64,000 bases of DNA from Roseimicrobium gellanilyticum (lineage in GTDB: Bacteria > Verrucomicrobiota > Verrucomicrobiia > Verrucomicrobiales > Verrucomicrobiaceae): the NCBI RefSeq assembly GCF_003315205.1, contig NZ_QNRR01000001.1, forward strand, positions 310,001 through 374,000. Reading direction: 5' to 3'. The position numbers and the translations under genes were made by a program. Shown piece by piece: positions 21,145 through 29,405 of the stretch. Positions within the stretch are counted from its first letter, which is position 1; each line of letters begins with the position of its first letter. A model generated the notes under the pieces. It was not told where the DNA came from, made no database searches, and saw nothing but the letters and a program-made list of their open reading frames with translations.

Positions 21145-21168
21145 CCCACGCGACTTCTGTTATTTGAT

Positions 21169-21522
21169 ATGAAAAGAGACTACAACGAGAAGGACATCAA
21201 GACGGCGAGTATTGCGGAGTCGGTTTGTCGGCGGCCCAAGCTGTGCCTTCCAAATGGCACGATCGAGGAAGTCTATGCCTACCTCCGAGGGTGCAATGAC
21301 GTGATCATGAGATTCGGGCTGGAAGAGAAATCTCCGACTCCCCAAGATGCATTGAATTGGATCTATGGTGAGAGCAACAATTTGGGTGGCGGATTGGACC
21401 TGGCAGGACTACGCAGCAAATTTGGATCGGATGAAGCAACGCTTGCCAGTCTTCTTGAGAGCATTCAAGCTCTGAGGTTGGGCGATGAGCCCCTTGGTGA
21501 CAAAGCATCCCCGGCGGAATAA
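21169..21522 (+). CDS. Hypothetical protein (117 aa)
   Basis: This is a soluble 117-residue product starting at ATG 21169, 24 nt after the previous stop. The sequence shows a charged N-terminus (MKRDYNEKDIKTASIAESVC), a helical middle and a C-terminal helix around EATLASLLESIQALRLGDE. No domain is recognised. The close spacing to its neighbours argues for cotranscription within the orphan island. Confidence 0.5.
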   Translation: MKRDYNEKDIKTASIAESVCRRPKLCLPNGTIEEVYAYLRGCNDVIMRFGLEEKSPTPQDALNWIYGESNNLGGGLDLAGLRSKFGSDEATLASLLESIQALRLGDEPLGDKASPAE

Positions 21523-21595
21523 ATGCTGGATGCCAATCGCTGGGGTTCCGCCAGGAGATGAAACATCTCTCACCTTCAATCATTCCGTTCCGCAC

Positions 21596-21943
21596 ATGAA
21601 GAAGTGGACTGTCATCAATGGTATTATCCTCCACTGCGTCACCAGTGGATTGTGGGCTCTCGGATTCGGTGGCATGATGACTGCCTTCAACAAGGCTGAA
21701 GGCGTAAGTTTTGGGAAGGTCATATTCTTCCTGCACAACCTGTTTTATTTCCCGATCGTTCTCCTGGAATATTTCGGCCTGCGTGTGACCCCCAGAGGCT
21801 TGATGAGGAGAGAGACATTCTTTGAAACCATGATTGGGGGCACGATTGGCCCTTTCCCAAGTTTGGCTACCCTGGCGTGGTGCTTCGTCATGGGATACCT
21901 CCTCTATTCCTTCCTTCACCGTAGGAACAGGATAGAGAACTAG
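21596..21943 (+). CDS. Small multi-pass membrane protein
   Basis: I chose ATG 21596 (MKKWTVINGIILHCVTSGLW) because a lysine-led hydrophobic start follows it directly, while the open frame upstream overlaps the previous gene. The 115-residue product has about three membrane segments (residues 5-27, 36-58 and 80-105) and a basic C-terminus, RRNRIEN. No family is recognised. The gene ends at the left terminal inverted repeat of the element at 21943-22266, so the element may lie right at its 3' end. Confidence 0.5.
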   Translation: MKKWTVINGIILHCVTSGLWALGFGGMMTAFNKAEGVSFGKVIFFLHNLFYFPIVLLEYFGLRVTPRGLMRRETFFETMIGGTIGPFPSLATLAWCFVMGYLLYSFLHRRNRIEN

Positions 21944-22266
21944 TGTGGTGTCACGCAAGTTTGTTTACGAAAAAGGCGGCGTTGCATGTGGCTGCTTTGT
22001 TGGCTGTTCCTACGCCGAAGGCGTTGCACATGCACAGCCCGGGGTCAGCCCGCGAAGCGGGCGCCACCCCGGGACAGCATGAGCATTCATGAACGCCGAA
22101 GGTGTTCCACAAAGACGGGTCCATCGGCAAGTCGCATCGTCCGGCCTGGCGTTGGTTTGTGGAACCCCTTCGGCGTAACAGCTCGCCCGGTTTGCGCACG
22201 TGTGAACGGGTCCCGTGATGGGGTAGGGAGAGCATGATGATTCAATAAACTTCCGTGACACCACAC
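21943..22266. mobile_element. 324-bp MITE-like element with 20-bp terminal inverted repeats
   Basis: The ends GTGTGGTGTCACGCAAGTTT (21943-21962) and AAACTTCCGTGACACCACAC (22247-22266) are inverted with one mismatch in 20. Inside is a perfect nested hairpin (22038-22045 with 22066-22073, inner GCCCGC-GAA-GCGGGC at 22048-22062). There are also three copies of a CGCCGAAGG-type word, two direct (22011, 22091) and one inverted (22155-22177). No coding capacity or transposase is present. I saw no clear target-site duplication. A non-autonomous transposon-like repeat is the most economical reading. Confidence 0.65.
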
Positions 22267-22594
22267 CAACTCGCTTGGCGCCCCTCCCTTCAAGCGCATG
22301 AGCTTTAGGGTAAAGATTCGGAAGCGGTGCCGAAGGCCTTGGATTTCGCGCGGCCCTGCTGCACGCTGCTTCGCGACGAAGTGGCACGTGGCGAGCGTGT
22401 AGCGCGGCGGTTGGAAAACCCGGAGTGATGGCTCTTCCCCTCTTTGTCAGTCAGCACAACCACCCCACCTTGGGCTCAACATCACAAATAATTCAACTAT
22501 TTCATAAGTGCAAATTATGCGCAAACCTCTCCTTCGCTCCATGACACCCCCATGCCTGTCCCTCCCATATCTCACGCCCCCATCGAACCACCCC
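22267..22594. other. Non-coding stretch between the MITE-like element and the octamer repeat
   Basis: I see no credible gene. It contains short hairpins (for example CTTCG-CGA-CGAAG near 22371-22383) and an A+T-rich tail (about 22478-22520). Small reading frames here are low-complexity or cross the repeats. It may be a remnant of further intergenic repeats. Confidence 0.4.
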
Positions 22595-22674
22595 AGCATT
22601 CCAGCATTCCAGCACTCCAGCACTCCAGCACTCCAGCACTCCAGCACTCCAGCACTCCAGCACTCCAGCACTCC
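22595..22674. repeat. Octanucleotide tandem repeat, 10 units
   Basis: Ten consecutive 8-bp units occupy this stretch: two AGCATTCC followed by eight AGCACTCC. A unit length that is not a multiple of three, outside any credible gene, is prone to slippage. It lies 220 nt upstream of the murC-murB fusion. Confidence 0.9.
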
Positions 22675-22893
22675 CCGCCACCCGTCCCTTCCCCCTCAAA
22701 ACCAACGAACCGCTCCGAAAACGATAGTTCGTTCTGCCAAACATCCCTTTTTCGCCGATTCCAAGGCACCCAGAACGCCCTGAACTCGGTCACCACCTCC
22801 ACGACCCGCTCCTTCCCACTCGACTCCACGCCGGGTTCGCGCTAAGACGCTGACGACGTTTTTCCCAGCCCAGTTTCCGCTCCCCCCCCTCTC

Positions 22894-25203
22894 ATGACCC
22901 ACGCAGTTCTCAGCTTGTTGAAGGAAGGCCGCACCAAGATGCGGGTGCATCTCATCGGAGTGGCCGGCAGTGGCATGAGCGGCCTCGCCTCTCTGCTGCT
23001 GGAACTGGGGCACTCCGTGAGTGGCTCAGACCGGGTGAGCACGGTCGAGACGACCCGCCTGCAGAAGGCTGGCCTGACCTTCCACTGCCCCCAGCATGAT
23101 CGAGAGGTGGATGGCGCGGACATGGTCATCTACTCCAGTGCGGTGAAGCCGGGCAACCCCGCCTACGAAGCCGCCTACAAGCAGGGCATCCCCCTGGTGC
23201 GTCGTGCGGAAGCTCTGGCCGCCATCATGGCGCGCAAGGCTGGGGTGGTGGTGGCTGGTACGCATGGCAAGACGACGACCTCTTCCATGACGGCGCACGT
23301 GCTGCGCGTCGGTGGTATGCGTCCTTCGCACTATGTCGGTGCGGAGATCCCCATCCTTGGCTCAAACGCTCACTGGGATGATGAAGGCGAACTCTTCGTG
23401 GCGGAAGGCGATGAAAGCGACGGCACCCTGGTGAACTTCCAGCCGCGCCATGCCATCATCTTGAACATCGAGGCGGAGCACCTCGACTTTTATGAGGACT
23501 TGGATGCCATCAAGGTGGTGTTCCGTCAGCTCCTCGAAAAGACCAGCGGATTCAGCGTGTATTGCGCGGAAGACCCCGTGGCCACGGAACTCTGCCATGG
23601 TCGCAAGAATGGCGTGAGCTACGGATGGAGCCGCACCTGCGACTTCTCCGCGGAAATCATCGAACTGCGCCCGACGCAGACCGAGTACGACGTGTACGAA
23701 GGGCAGAACAAACTCGGCACCGTGGTGCTGGGCATTCCCGGGAAACACAACGTGCTGAACTCCCTCGCCGCGCTGGCGATGGCCACGCGTGCGGGAGTTC
23801 CCTTCGACCGCATCAAGCAGGCTCTGGAGTCCTTCCGCGGTGCACGACGTCGCTTCGAGTCGAAGTACGCCGGCGCGAACTACCAGATCATCGACGACTA
23901 CGGGCACCATCCCACCGAGATCAAAGCGACACTCGCCACGGCAAAGGCGCTCAAGCCAAAGCGTCTCATCTGCCTCTTCCAGCCGCACCGCTATTCCCGC
24001 ACGCAACTGCTCAAGAAGGAGTTTGGCCAGGCCTTTGGCGATGTGGACATCCTCTGCGTGACGGATGTGTATGCCGCGAGTGAGAAGCCGCTGCCTGGCG
24101 TCAGCGGCGAGACCATCATTGAAGAAGTGAAGTTGCAGTCGGAAGTGGAGTGCTACTCCACACCAAAACTCCTGCAGGCGCGTGACCTCATCGCCAGCAA
24201 ACTGCAACCGGGGGACCTGCTCATCACCCTCGGCGCAGGGAACGTGCATGAGGTGGGCGGCTGCCTTGCGAAGGATCTCAAGGTGGCGGAACAAATCACC
24301 GAAATTCTCAACCGCGATGGCAGCGGTGCGGTGAAGCTGTATGAGCCGCTCTCCAATCACACCACCATCCGCATCGGTGGCCCGGCGCAGTTCTGGATTC
24401 AGCCCAGCACGATCAACGGGTTCGTCGAAGTGGTGAGGTTCCTGCGTGCTTCCTCCGTCCCCATTCGCGTCATTGGCCGCGGGTCGAATCTGCTGGTGCG
24501 CGATGGCGGCATCCGTGGCGCCGTGATTCATCCGTCCAAGGGTGAGTTTGACGAGGTGAAGGTGGAAGGAAATCGCATCATCGCCGGTGCGGGAGCGCGC
24601 CTGAAGAAGATTGCCAGTGCCGCCAAGGCTGCCGGCATCGGTGGCTTTGAATGGATGGAAGGCATCCCTGGGAATCTCGGTGGTTCGCTACGCATGAATG
24701 CGGGAGCCATGGGTTCGCAGACCTTTGACCAGGTGGTAAGCGTGCGTTTCCTGGATGGTGGCGGTGAGATTCGCGAGAAGACGAAGGATGAGATCACCCA
24801 CCACTACCGCAGCGTGCCGGAGCTGGATCAGCACTACGCCGTGAGCGCCGTGCTGGAAGGTCGTCCGGCGGATGCGGCGGAGATTGATGCGAAGATGGAA
24901 GCCTCCCACACGAAGCGCCGCGAGAGTCAGCCCATTGGCGCGAGCGCGGGTTGCATCTTCAAGAATCCCGGACCCATCCCGGCAGGCAAGCTGGTGGATG
25001 AACTCGGCCTGAAAAAGACCGGCCGTGGCGCCGCCTTTGTCTCCGAGGAACATGGGAACTTCATCCTCAATGACGGCGGAGCGAGTGCGCGAGACGTATT
25101 GGATCTCATCAATGACATCAAGCAGTCCGCCCTCACCGAACGTGGCATTATCCTCGAGACCGAGGTGCAAATCATCGGGGAAGAGGAGCCCTTGGGCCTG
25201 TAG
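22894..25203 (+). CDS. murC-murB: Fused UDP-N-acetylmuramate-L-alanine ligase / UDP-N-acetylenolpyruvoylglucosamine reductase (MurC-MurB)
   Basis: Residues about 16-465 are MurC: the N-terminal HLIGVAGSGMSGLA Rossmann motif, ATP loop VVAGTHGKTTTSSM near 120, IIDDYGHHPTEIKATL, and the C-terminal domain ending ITLGAGNVHEVG. Residues about 475-769 are MurB: NHTTIRIGGPAQFW, GRGSNLLVRDGGIRG, GIPGNLGGSLRMNAGA and the active-site region SAGCIFKNP. One cytoplasmic polypeptide would therefore reduce UDP-GlcNAc-enolpyruvate to UDP-MurNAc and then add L-alanine, two consecutive peptidoglycan steps. ATG 22894 gives 769 residues; ATG 22939 is an alternative closer to the usual MurC start. nadE follows after 9 nt. 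Confidence 0.95.
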   Translation: MTHAVLSLLKEGRTKMRVHLIGVAGSGMSGLASLLLELGHSVSGSDRVSTVETTRLQKAGLTFHCPQHDREVDGADMVIYSSAVKPGNPAYEAAYKQGIPLVRRAEALAAIMARKAGVVVAGTHGKTTTSSMTAHVLRVGGMRPSHYVGAEIPILGSNAHWDDEGELFVAEGDESDGTLVNFQPRHAIILNIEAEHLDFYEDLDAIKVVFRQLLEKTSGFSVYCAEDPVATELCHGRKNGVSYGWSRTCDFSAEIIELRPTQTEYDVYEGQNKLGTVVLGIPGKHNVLNSLAALAMATRAGVPFDRIKQALESFRGARRRFESKYAGANYQIIDDYGHHPTEIKATLATAKALKPKRLICLFQPHRYSRTQLLKKEFGQAFGDVDILCVTDVYAASEKPLPGVSGETIIEEVKLQSEVECYSTPKLLQARDLIASKLQPGDLLITLGAGNVHEVGGCLAKDLKVAEQITEILNRDGSGAVKLYEPLSNHTTIRIGGPAQFWIQPSTINGFVEVVRFLRASSVPIRVIGRGSNLLVRDGGIRGAVIHPSKGEFDEVKVEGNRIIAGAGARLKKIASAAKAAGIGGFEWMEGIPGNLGGSLRMNAGAMGSQTFDQVVSVRFLDGGGEIREKTKDEITHHYRSVPELDQHYAVSAVLEGRPADAAEIDAKMEASHTKRRESQPIGASAGCIFKNPGPIPAGKLVDELGLKKTGRGAAFVSEEHGNFILNDGGASARDVLDLINDIKQSALTERGIILETEVQIIGEEEPLGL

Positions 25204-25212
25204 TCAGATGCC

Positions 25213-26844
25213 ATGAAGATTGCGCTCGCTCAGCTCAATACCATCGTCGGCGACTTCGCCGGCAATCAGGCTCAGGTGCTTGATGCCTATCGCAAGTCGG
25301 TGGCCGCAGGCGCGAAGCTTGTGCTCACGCCGGAGCTTGTCATCACCGGCTATCCGCCCCGCGACCTCGTGCATCGTTCGCGCTTTGTGCCGGGGAATAT
25401 CGAGACTCTGCATACCATCGCGGCAGAAGTGGGCGAGGTGCCCATAATCGTGGGCTTCGTCGACATCAACAAGGATGCCGGAAAGCATTTCCACAACGCA
25501 GCCGCCGTGCTGCAACACGGGAAGGTGGCGCACATCGTTCACAAGTCCCTGCTGCCAACGTATGACGTCTTCGATGAAGATCGTTACTTCGAGCCTGCGC
25601 GCATCATCGCGCCCGTGACGGTGGATGGCCAAAGACTGGGCATCACCATCTGTGAAGACATCTGGACGGACGAGTACCTGCCACGCCCGCTCTATGATGT
25701 GTCTCCACCGGAAATGCTGGGCGAGCAGGGGATTGATTTGCTGGTGAACATCAGCGCCTCCCCCTATGCCTTGGGCAAGCCTCGGATCCGTGAGCGCATG
25801 CTCGGTGCGCTCGCACAGGAGCTGAAAGTTCCCATCGTGTACTGCAACGCCGTGGGCGGGAATGACCAACTGGTGTTCGATGGCAACTCTCTGGTGATTG
25901 GAGCCAACGGTGATGTGCTCGCAAGATTGAAGGCATTCGAGACGGATCTGCAGGTCGTGGAGCTGGGCAAATCAACTGCTGCCACTCAGGCTGTCGAGAC
26001 CTGCGATGCCGAAGAGCTTTACCGCGCGCTGGTGTTGGGCACCCGTGACTACGTGCGCAAGTGTGGCTTCAAGTCGTGCGTGCTGGGTCTGAGCGGCGGC
26101 ATCGATTCCGCTTTGGTGGCGGTGATTGCCGCGGATGCCTTGGGATCCGAGAACGTGCTGGGCATCTCGCTGCCGACCGAGTTCTCCTCACAGGGCAGCA
26201 AGGACGATGCGCGAGACCTCGCAAAGCATCTGGGCATTCGCTACGACACCGTGGCCATCCAGCCAGTGTTTGAAAGCGTGAAGGGCCAGATGCGCGACAT
26301 CTTCGCGGGCAAGCCGGAAGACGTTACGGAAGAGAATATGCAGAGCCGCATCCGCGGCCTCGTGCTCATGTCCCTCTCGAACAAGTTTGGTCACCTGCTG
26401 CTGACCACCGGGAACAAGAGCGAGATGGCTGTGGGCTACTGCACCATCTATGGCGACATGTGCGGCGGCCTCTCCGTCATCAGCGATCTTCCAAAGACGC
26501 GTGTGTACGAAGTCTCACGCTGGATTAATCGCGAGCGCGAGATCATTCCGTGGCCCACCATCGAGAAGCCACCGAGCGCCGAGCTGCGCCCCGACCAGAA
26601 GGACCAGGACACCCTGCCGGAGTACGACATTCTGGATGGCATCCTGGAGCTCTTTGTGGAGCAGGGGAAGAGCGTCGGCGAGATCGTGACCGCCGGCTAC
26701 AACGAGGAAGTCGTGCGCTGGGTCCTTCGCCGCGTGGAGCTGAATGAGTGGAAACGCCATCAGGCCGCACCCGGCCTGAAGGTCACAAGCAAGGCCTTCG
26801 GCATGGGACGTCGCATGCCCATCGTCCAAAAATTCCGCGAGTAG
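25213..26844 (+). CDS. nadE: Glutamine-dependent NAD+ synthetase
   Basis: The 543-residue two-domain enzyme makes NAD+ from deamido-NAD+ using ammonia released from glutamine. The N-terminal nitrilase-type glutaminase domain (about 1-265) shows the Glu-Lys-Cys triad in PELVITGYPPRDL, VHKSLLPTYDVFDE and GITICEDIW. The C-terminal synthetase has the PP-loop LGLSGGIDSALVAVIAADAL near 293, then LLTTGNKSEMAVGYCTIYGD and KPPSAELRPDQKDQD. Size is normal for the bacterial glutaminase-fused type. It starts 9 nt after murC-murB and is probably in the same operon. Confidence 0.96.
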   Translation: MKIALAQLNTIVGDFAGNQAQVLDAYRKSVAAGAKLVLTPELVITGYPPRDLVHRSRFVPGNIETLHTIAAEVGEVPIIVGFVDINKDAGKHFHNAAAVLQHGKVAHIVHKSLLPTYDVFDEDRYFEPARIIAPVTVDGQRLGITICEDIWTDEYLPRPLYDVSPPEMLGEQGIDLLVNISASPYALGKPRIRERMLGALAQELKVPIVYCNAVGGNDQLVFDGNSLVIGANGDVLARLKAFETDLQVVELGKSTAATQAVETCDAEELYRALVLGTRDYVRKCGFKSCVLGLSGGIDSALVAVIAADALGSENVLGISLPTEFSSQGSKDDARDLAKHLGIRYDTVAIQPVFESVKGQMRDIFAGKPEDVTEENMQSRIRGLVLMSLSNKFGHLLLTTGNKSEMAVGYCTIYGDMCGGLSVISDLPKTRVYEVSRWINREREIIPWPTIEKPPSAELRPDQKDQDTLPEYDILDGILELFVEQGKSVGEIVTAGYNEEVVRWVLRRVELNEWKRHQAAPGLKVTSKAFGMGRRMPIVQKFRE

Positions 26845-26928
26845 CTCATCACAAAGTGCTTCGACTTCAGTCGAATCAGTCGGCGTTTCCGTCTCGAACG
26901 ATTTCGAAGTTACACTGGAAGCTCTTCC

Positions 26929-29358
26929 TCACTCAAACTTCAGCAACCGCTTCGCTTCACCCAGCAGGAACTTCGCATCCTGGAACGGCGTGTAGCTTAC
27001 ATCCAGCCAGCGGGTCTGACCCTTGGCGTCGATGAGGAAGGTGCCGTGCAAGGGTGCCTTCTCGAAGTCATCGTAACAACGCCAGGCCTTGAAGGATTTC
27101 AGGTCAGCATCCGAAAGCAGCGTGAACGGTGCACCTGACTTCACATCACAAGTAGCTGCAGTGCTGCTGAGTTCCGCGGGAGGCTCGCTGCCAATGGCCA
27201 CAATCTCGATGCCTTCTGCCGCATAATCTTTTGCGGCCGTGGTGAAGGCTTTGAGCTGCTGCATGCAGTGTTCACAGGTGCTGCCAAGGTAGAAGATCAC
27301 CACCACAGGCTTTCCAGCGTAGTCCTTGAGCGAGACTTGCTTTCCAGCCGCATCTGAAAGCAGGAAATCTGGTGATGTCATCGGATGCCAGTGCAGTGGT
27401 CCCAGGGAGTCCAGGGAAGGATGCACGCCGCTGTCCTTGCGCGGAGCGGTGGGCTGACGCCAGTTCTTGTCCGCGCCGAATTCCACAGCGAGCTCATCCA
27501 GCCGCTTGCTCATGGGCAGCGAGGCATCGAGCAGCGAAGCGGTCTTGCGCGCTGTCGCGAACTGCTTCTTGGCGTCGTCCGTCTTGCCGCATTGCATTAA
27601 GGCATCGATGCGAATCGCAAGACCAGGAGCGTCATTTGGGAGTTGGTTGGCGAGAGTGACGGCCTTGTCCTTGTTACCAATCTTCAACTGGTAGCGGACG
27701 AGGCGTTCCTTCGGCGTGTCCTTGGCCTGGTCGAGCAGTTTGGTGACTTCTTCCGCAGGCTTGTTGTCGAGCATGGCGACAAGCGCCTGCAACTCGGCGA
27801 TGGCATTGGTCACCGTCGCGTTGGGCTTGTTCTTGTCGTCCTTCCTCTTGTCGTCCTCGGACTTGGCAGCAGTGTCCTTGGTTTTGTCTTTGGGGCTGGC
27901 CTCATCTTTCTTCGCAGTCTCAGGTGCGGGCGATTTGTCAGGCTTCGCCTTGTCTTCGGGTTTTGCGGGTGCCGGTGATACCGGTGCATCCTTCTTGCTC
28001 TCTTCAGCCTTCGTATCCCCAGCCTTGGGCTTGTCTTTGCTGGTGTCCAATGAAGCCAGGGTGGTTGGATCCTCCTTCTTCTTCTCCGGGGCGTTTGGCG
28101 TCTTCGGTGCGGGCTTTGTCTTTTCCTCCGTCTTCAGTTTCAGCTTCTGCACTTCCGCGAGGCGTTTCTGCACGCCTGCCTTGTCCCCTTTGAAGAAGGC
28201 TGCAATGCCCAGTGCGCGAAGACGAGTGGCCTCGAAGCTGGGATTCTGCGCGACATCCAGATACGCCGTGCCATCCAAGGCCGTCAGTTCATCCCATTTT
28301 TCAAACTCGAGCAGTGTGTCCAGCAGGCGGTTGCGCCCATAGAAACTGCTGCTGCGATTCTTCTCGAAGGTGTTCCACTCGGGATGGCGGGGGAGTTCCA
28401 CCATGTTCTTCGCGAGGCCCACGGCCTTGTCTGCCTGGCCGAGCTGGTTGTAGGTGCGGATGAGCCACTCAGCGTTGTGCGCGTAGTTGTGGATTTGATC
28501 GGGAAGCACGCGCGTACGGATCATGTACGCGTGATCCACGCGATTCGCGGCTTCCTGCTGCCAGGCGGCATCTTCATTGCGGCTCGTCTTGCTGAAGGTG
28601 TGGCCGGGCATGTGCCACATGTGGGCGATGCCGGGTGAGGTCTGGCCGCACAGCGCGGCGGAAGCGAGCGCTCGTGAGGGCTTCGTGTCATCCCATAGAT
28701 GGATGATGTAGTGATGCGCCGGGTGCATGGGCGCTTTCGCAAACACCTGCTGCACGATGGCGTCCACGGACTCGCGGCTCACCATGGTGACACCTGCGTC
28801 CTTTGCCTTCCAGATGGCCCAGGCGAGAAAGGCCTTCGCCTCAATGTCTTCAGGGTTGTCGTGGATGATGTCCTCCAGATCCTTGATGAAGGTCGTATAG
28901 CGCACCTTCTTGTCCTTCTTCAGGTCCGCATAGAAGGTCTGTAGCGCGGTGATCCAGGCCTGCTCGCGCTTCGAGGCCTTGTCCTTGCGCTTCGCGGCCT
29001 CCGCAATGAAACCCGCCGCGCGCTTTTCATTGTTCACGTTCGCCATCGCACAACCCCAGTAGGCAATGGCACAATCCGGATCGAGTGTGAGGGCCTGACG
29101 GAAGGAGCGCTCGGCCTCGTAGTACCAGAAGCCGTGAATCTGGCCCACACCCTGATCAATGAATTGCTGAGCCGTGGTGCTTTTCGTCGTGGCTGGGAAA
29201 CTCACCTTGCCGCAGCCCTCGATCAAAACGGCAGCCTGGCGCGGACCTTCATTGAAGGTCTCGCCATGGGCCGAATGGCCGGGCAGGGGATCCGCGGCGT
29301 GAAGAAGCGAGAGGGATGCCATCCCCGAAACGAGGAGGGCAGGGACATGGAAGCGCAT
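26929..29358 (-). CDS. Secreted TPR protein with C-terminal peroxiredoxin/thioredoxin-like domain
   Basis: The 809-residue protein begins with a signal peptide (MRFHVPALLVSGMASLSLLH, AADP). Residues about 65-390 are helical and TPR-like (FWYYEAERSFRQALTLDPD, YNQLGQADKAVGLAKNMVE). Residues about 400-530 form a lysine/proline/aspartate-rich linker. A second helical part follows, and the last 150 residues are a redoxin fold: DFLLSDAAGKQVSLKDYAGK, then VIFYLGSTCEHCMQQLKAF with a CEHC pair near residue 695. Similar TPR-plus-AhpC/TSA architectures occur in Verrucomicrobia and Planctomycetes. A periplasmic thiol-redox or chaperone role is inference. It is transcribed towards nadE, with an 84-nt gap in which I see no clear terminator. 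Confidence 0.75.
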   Translation of the reverse strand: MRFHVPALLVSGMASLSLLHAADPLPGHSAHGETFNEGPRQAAVLIEGCGKVSFPATTKSTTAQQFIDQGVGQIHGFWYYEAERSFRQALTLDPDCAIAYWGCAMANVNNEKRAAGFIAEAAKRKDKASKREQAWITALQTFYADLKKDKKVRYTTFIKDLEDIIHDNPEDIEAKAFLAWAIWKAKDAGVTMVSRESVDAIVQQVFAKAPMHPAHHYIIHLWDDTKPSRALASAALCGQTSPGIAHMWHMPGHTFSKTSRNEDAAWQQEAANRVDHAYMIRTRVLPDQIHNYAHNAEWLIRTYNQLGQADKAVGLAKNMVELPRHPEWNTFEKNRSSSFYGRNRLLDTLLEFEKWDELTALDGTAYLDVAQNPSFEATRLRALGIAAFFKGDKAGVQKRLAEVQKLKLKTEEKTKPAPKTPNAPEKKKEDPTTLASLDTSKDKPKAGDTKAEESKKDAPVSPAPAKPEDKAKPDKSPAPETAKKDEASPKDKTKDTAAKSEDDKRKDDKNKPNATVTNAIAELQALVAMLDNKPAEEVTKLLDQAKDTPKERLVRYQLKIGNKDKAVTLANQLPNDAPGLAIRIDALMQCGKTDDAKKQFATARKTASLLDASLPMSKRLDELAVEFGADKNWRQPTAPRKDSGVHPSLDSLGPLHWHPMTSPDFLLSDAAGKQVSLKDYAGKPVVVIFYLGSTCEHCMQQLKAFTTAAKDYAAEGIEIVAIGSEPPAELSSTAATCDVKSGAPFTLLSDADLKSFKAWRCYDDFEKAPLHGTFLIDAKGQTRWLDVSYTPFQDAKFLLGEAKRLLKFE

Positions 29359-29405
29359 AGGAAGGGAAACGTGCGAGCCGCGGGGATGTTGCGGCCCGCA
29401 TCAGT

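Noticed and set aside
22010-22387. A 125-codon minus-strand gene
   Set aside because: It lies across the MITE-like element and has no protein-like features.
22595-22674. CRISPR array
   Set aside because: Units are 8 bp and contiguous with no spacers, so this is a simple tandem repeat.
22447-22845. Small proteins rich in LECWSAG or HSSTPAL repeats
   Set aside because: All are translations of the octamer repeat in different frames.
26845-26928. Terminator between nadE and the convergent TPR-redoxin gene
   Set aside because: Only a 6-bp stem (TTCGAC/GTCGAA) without a T-run is seen.
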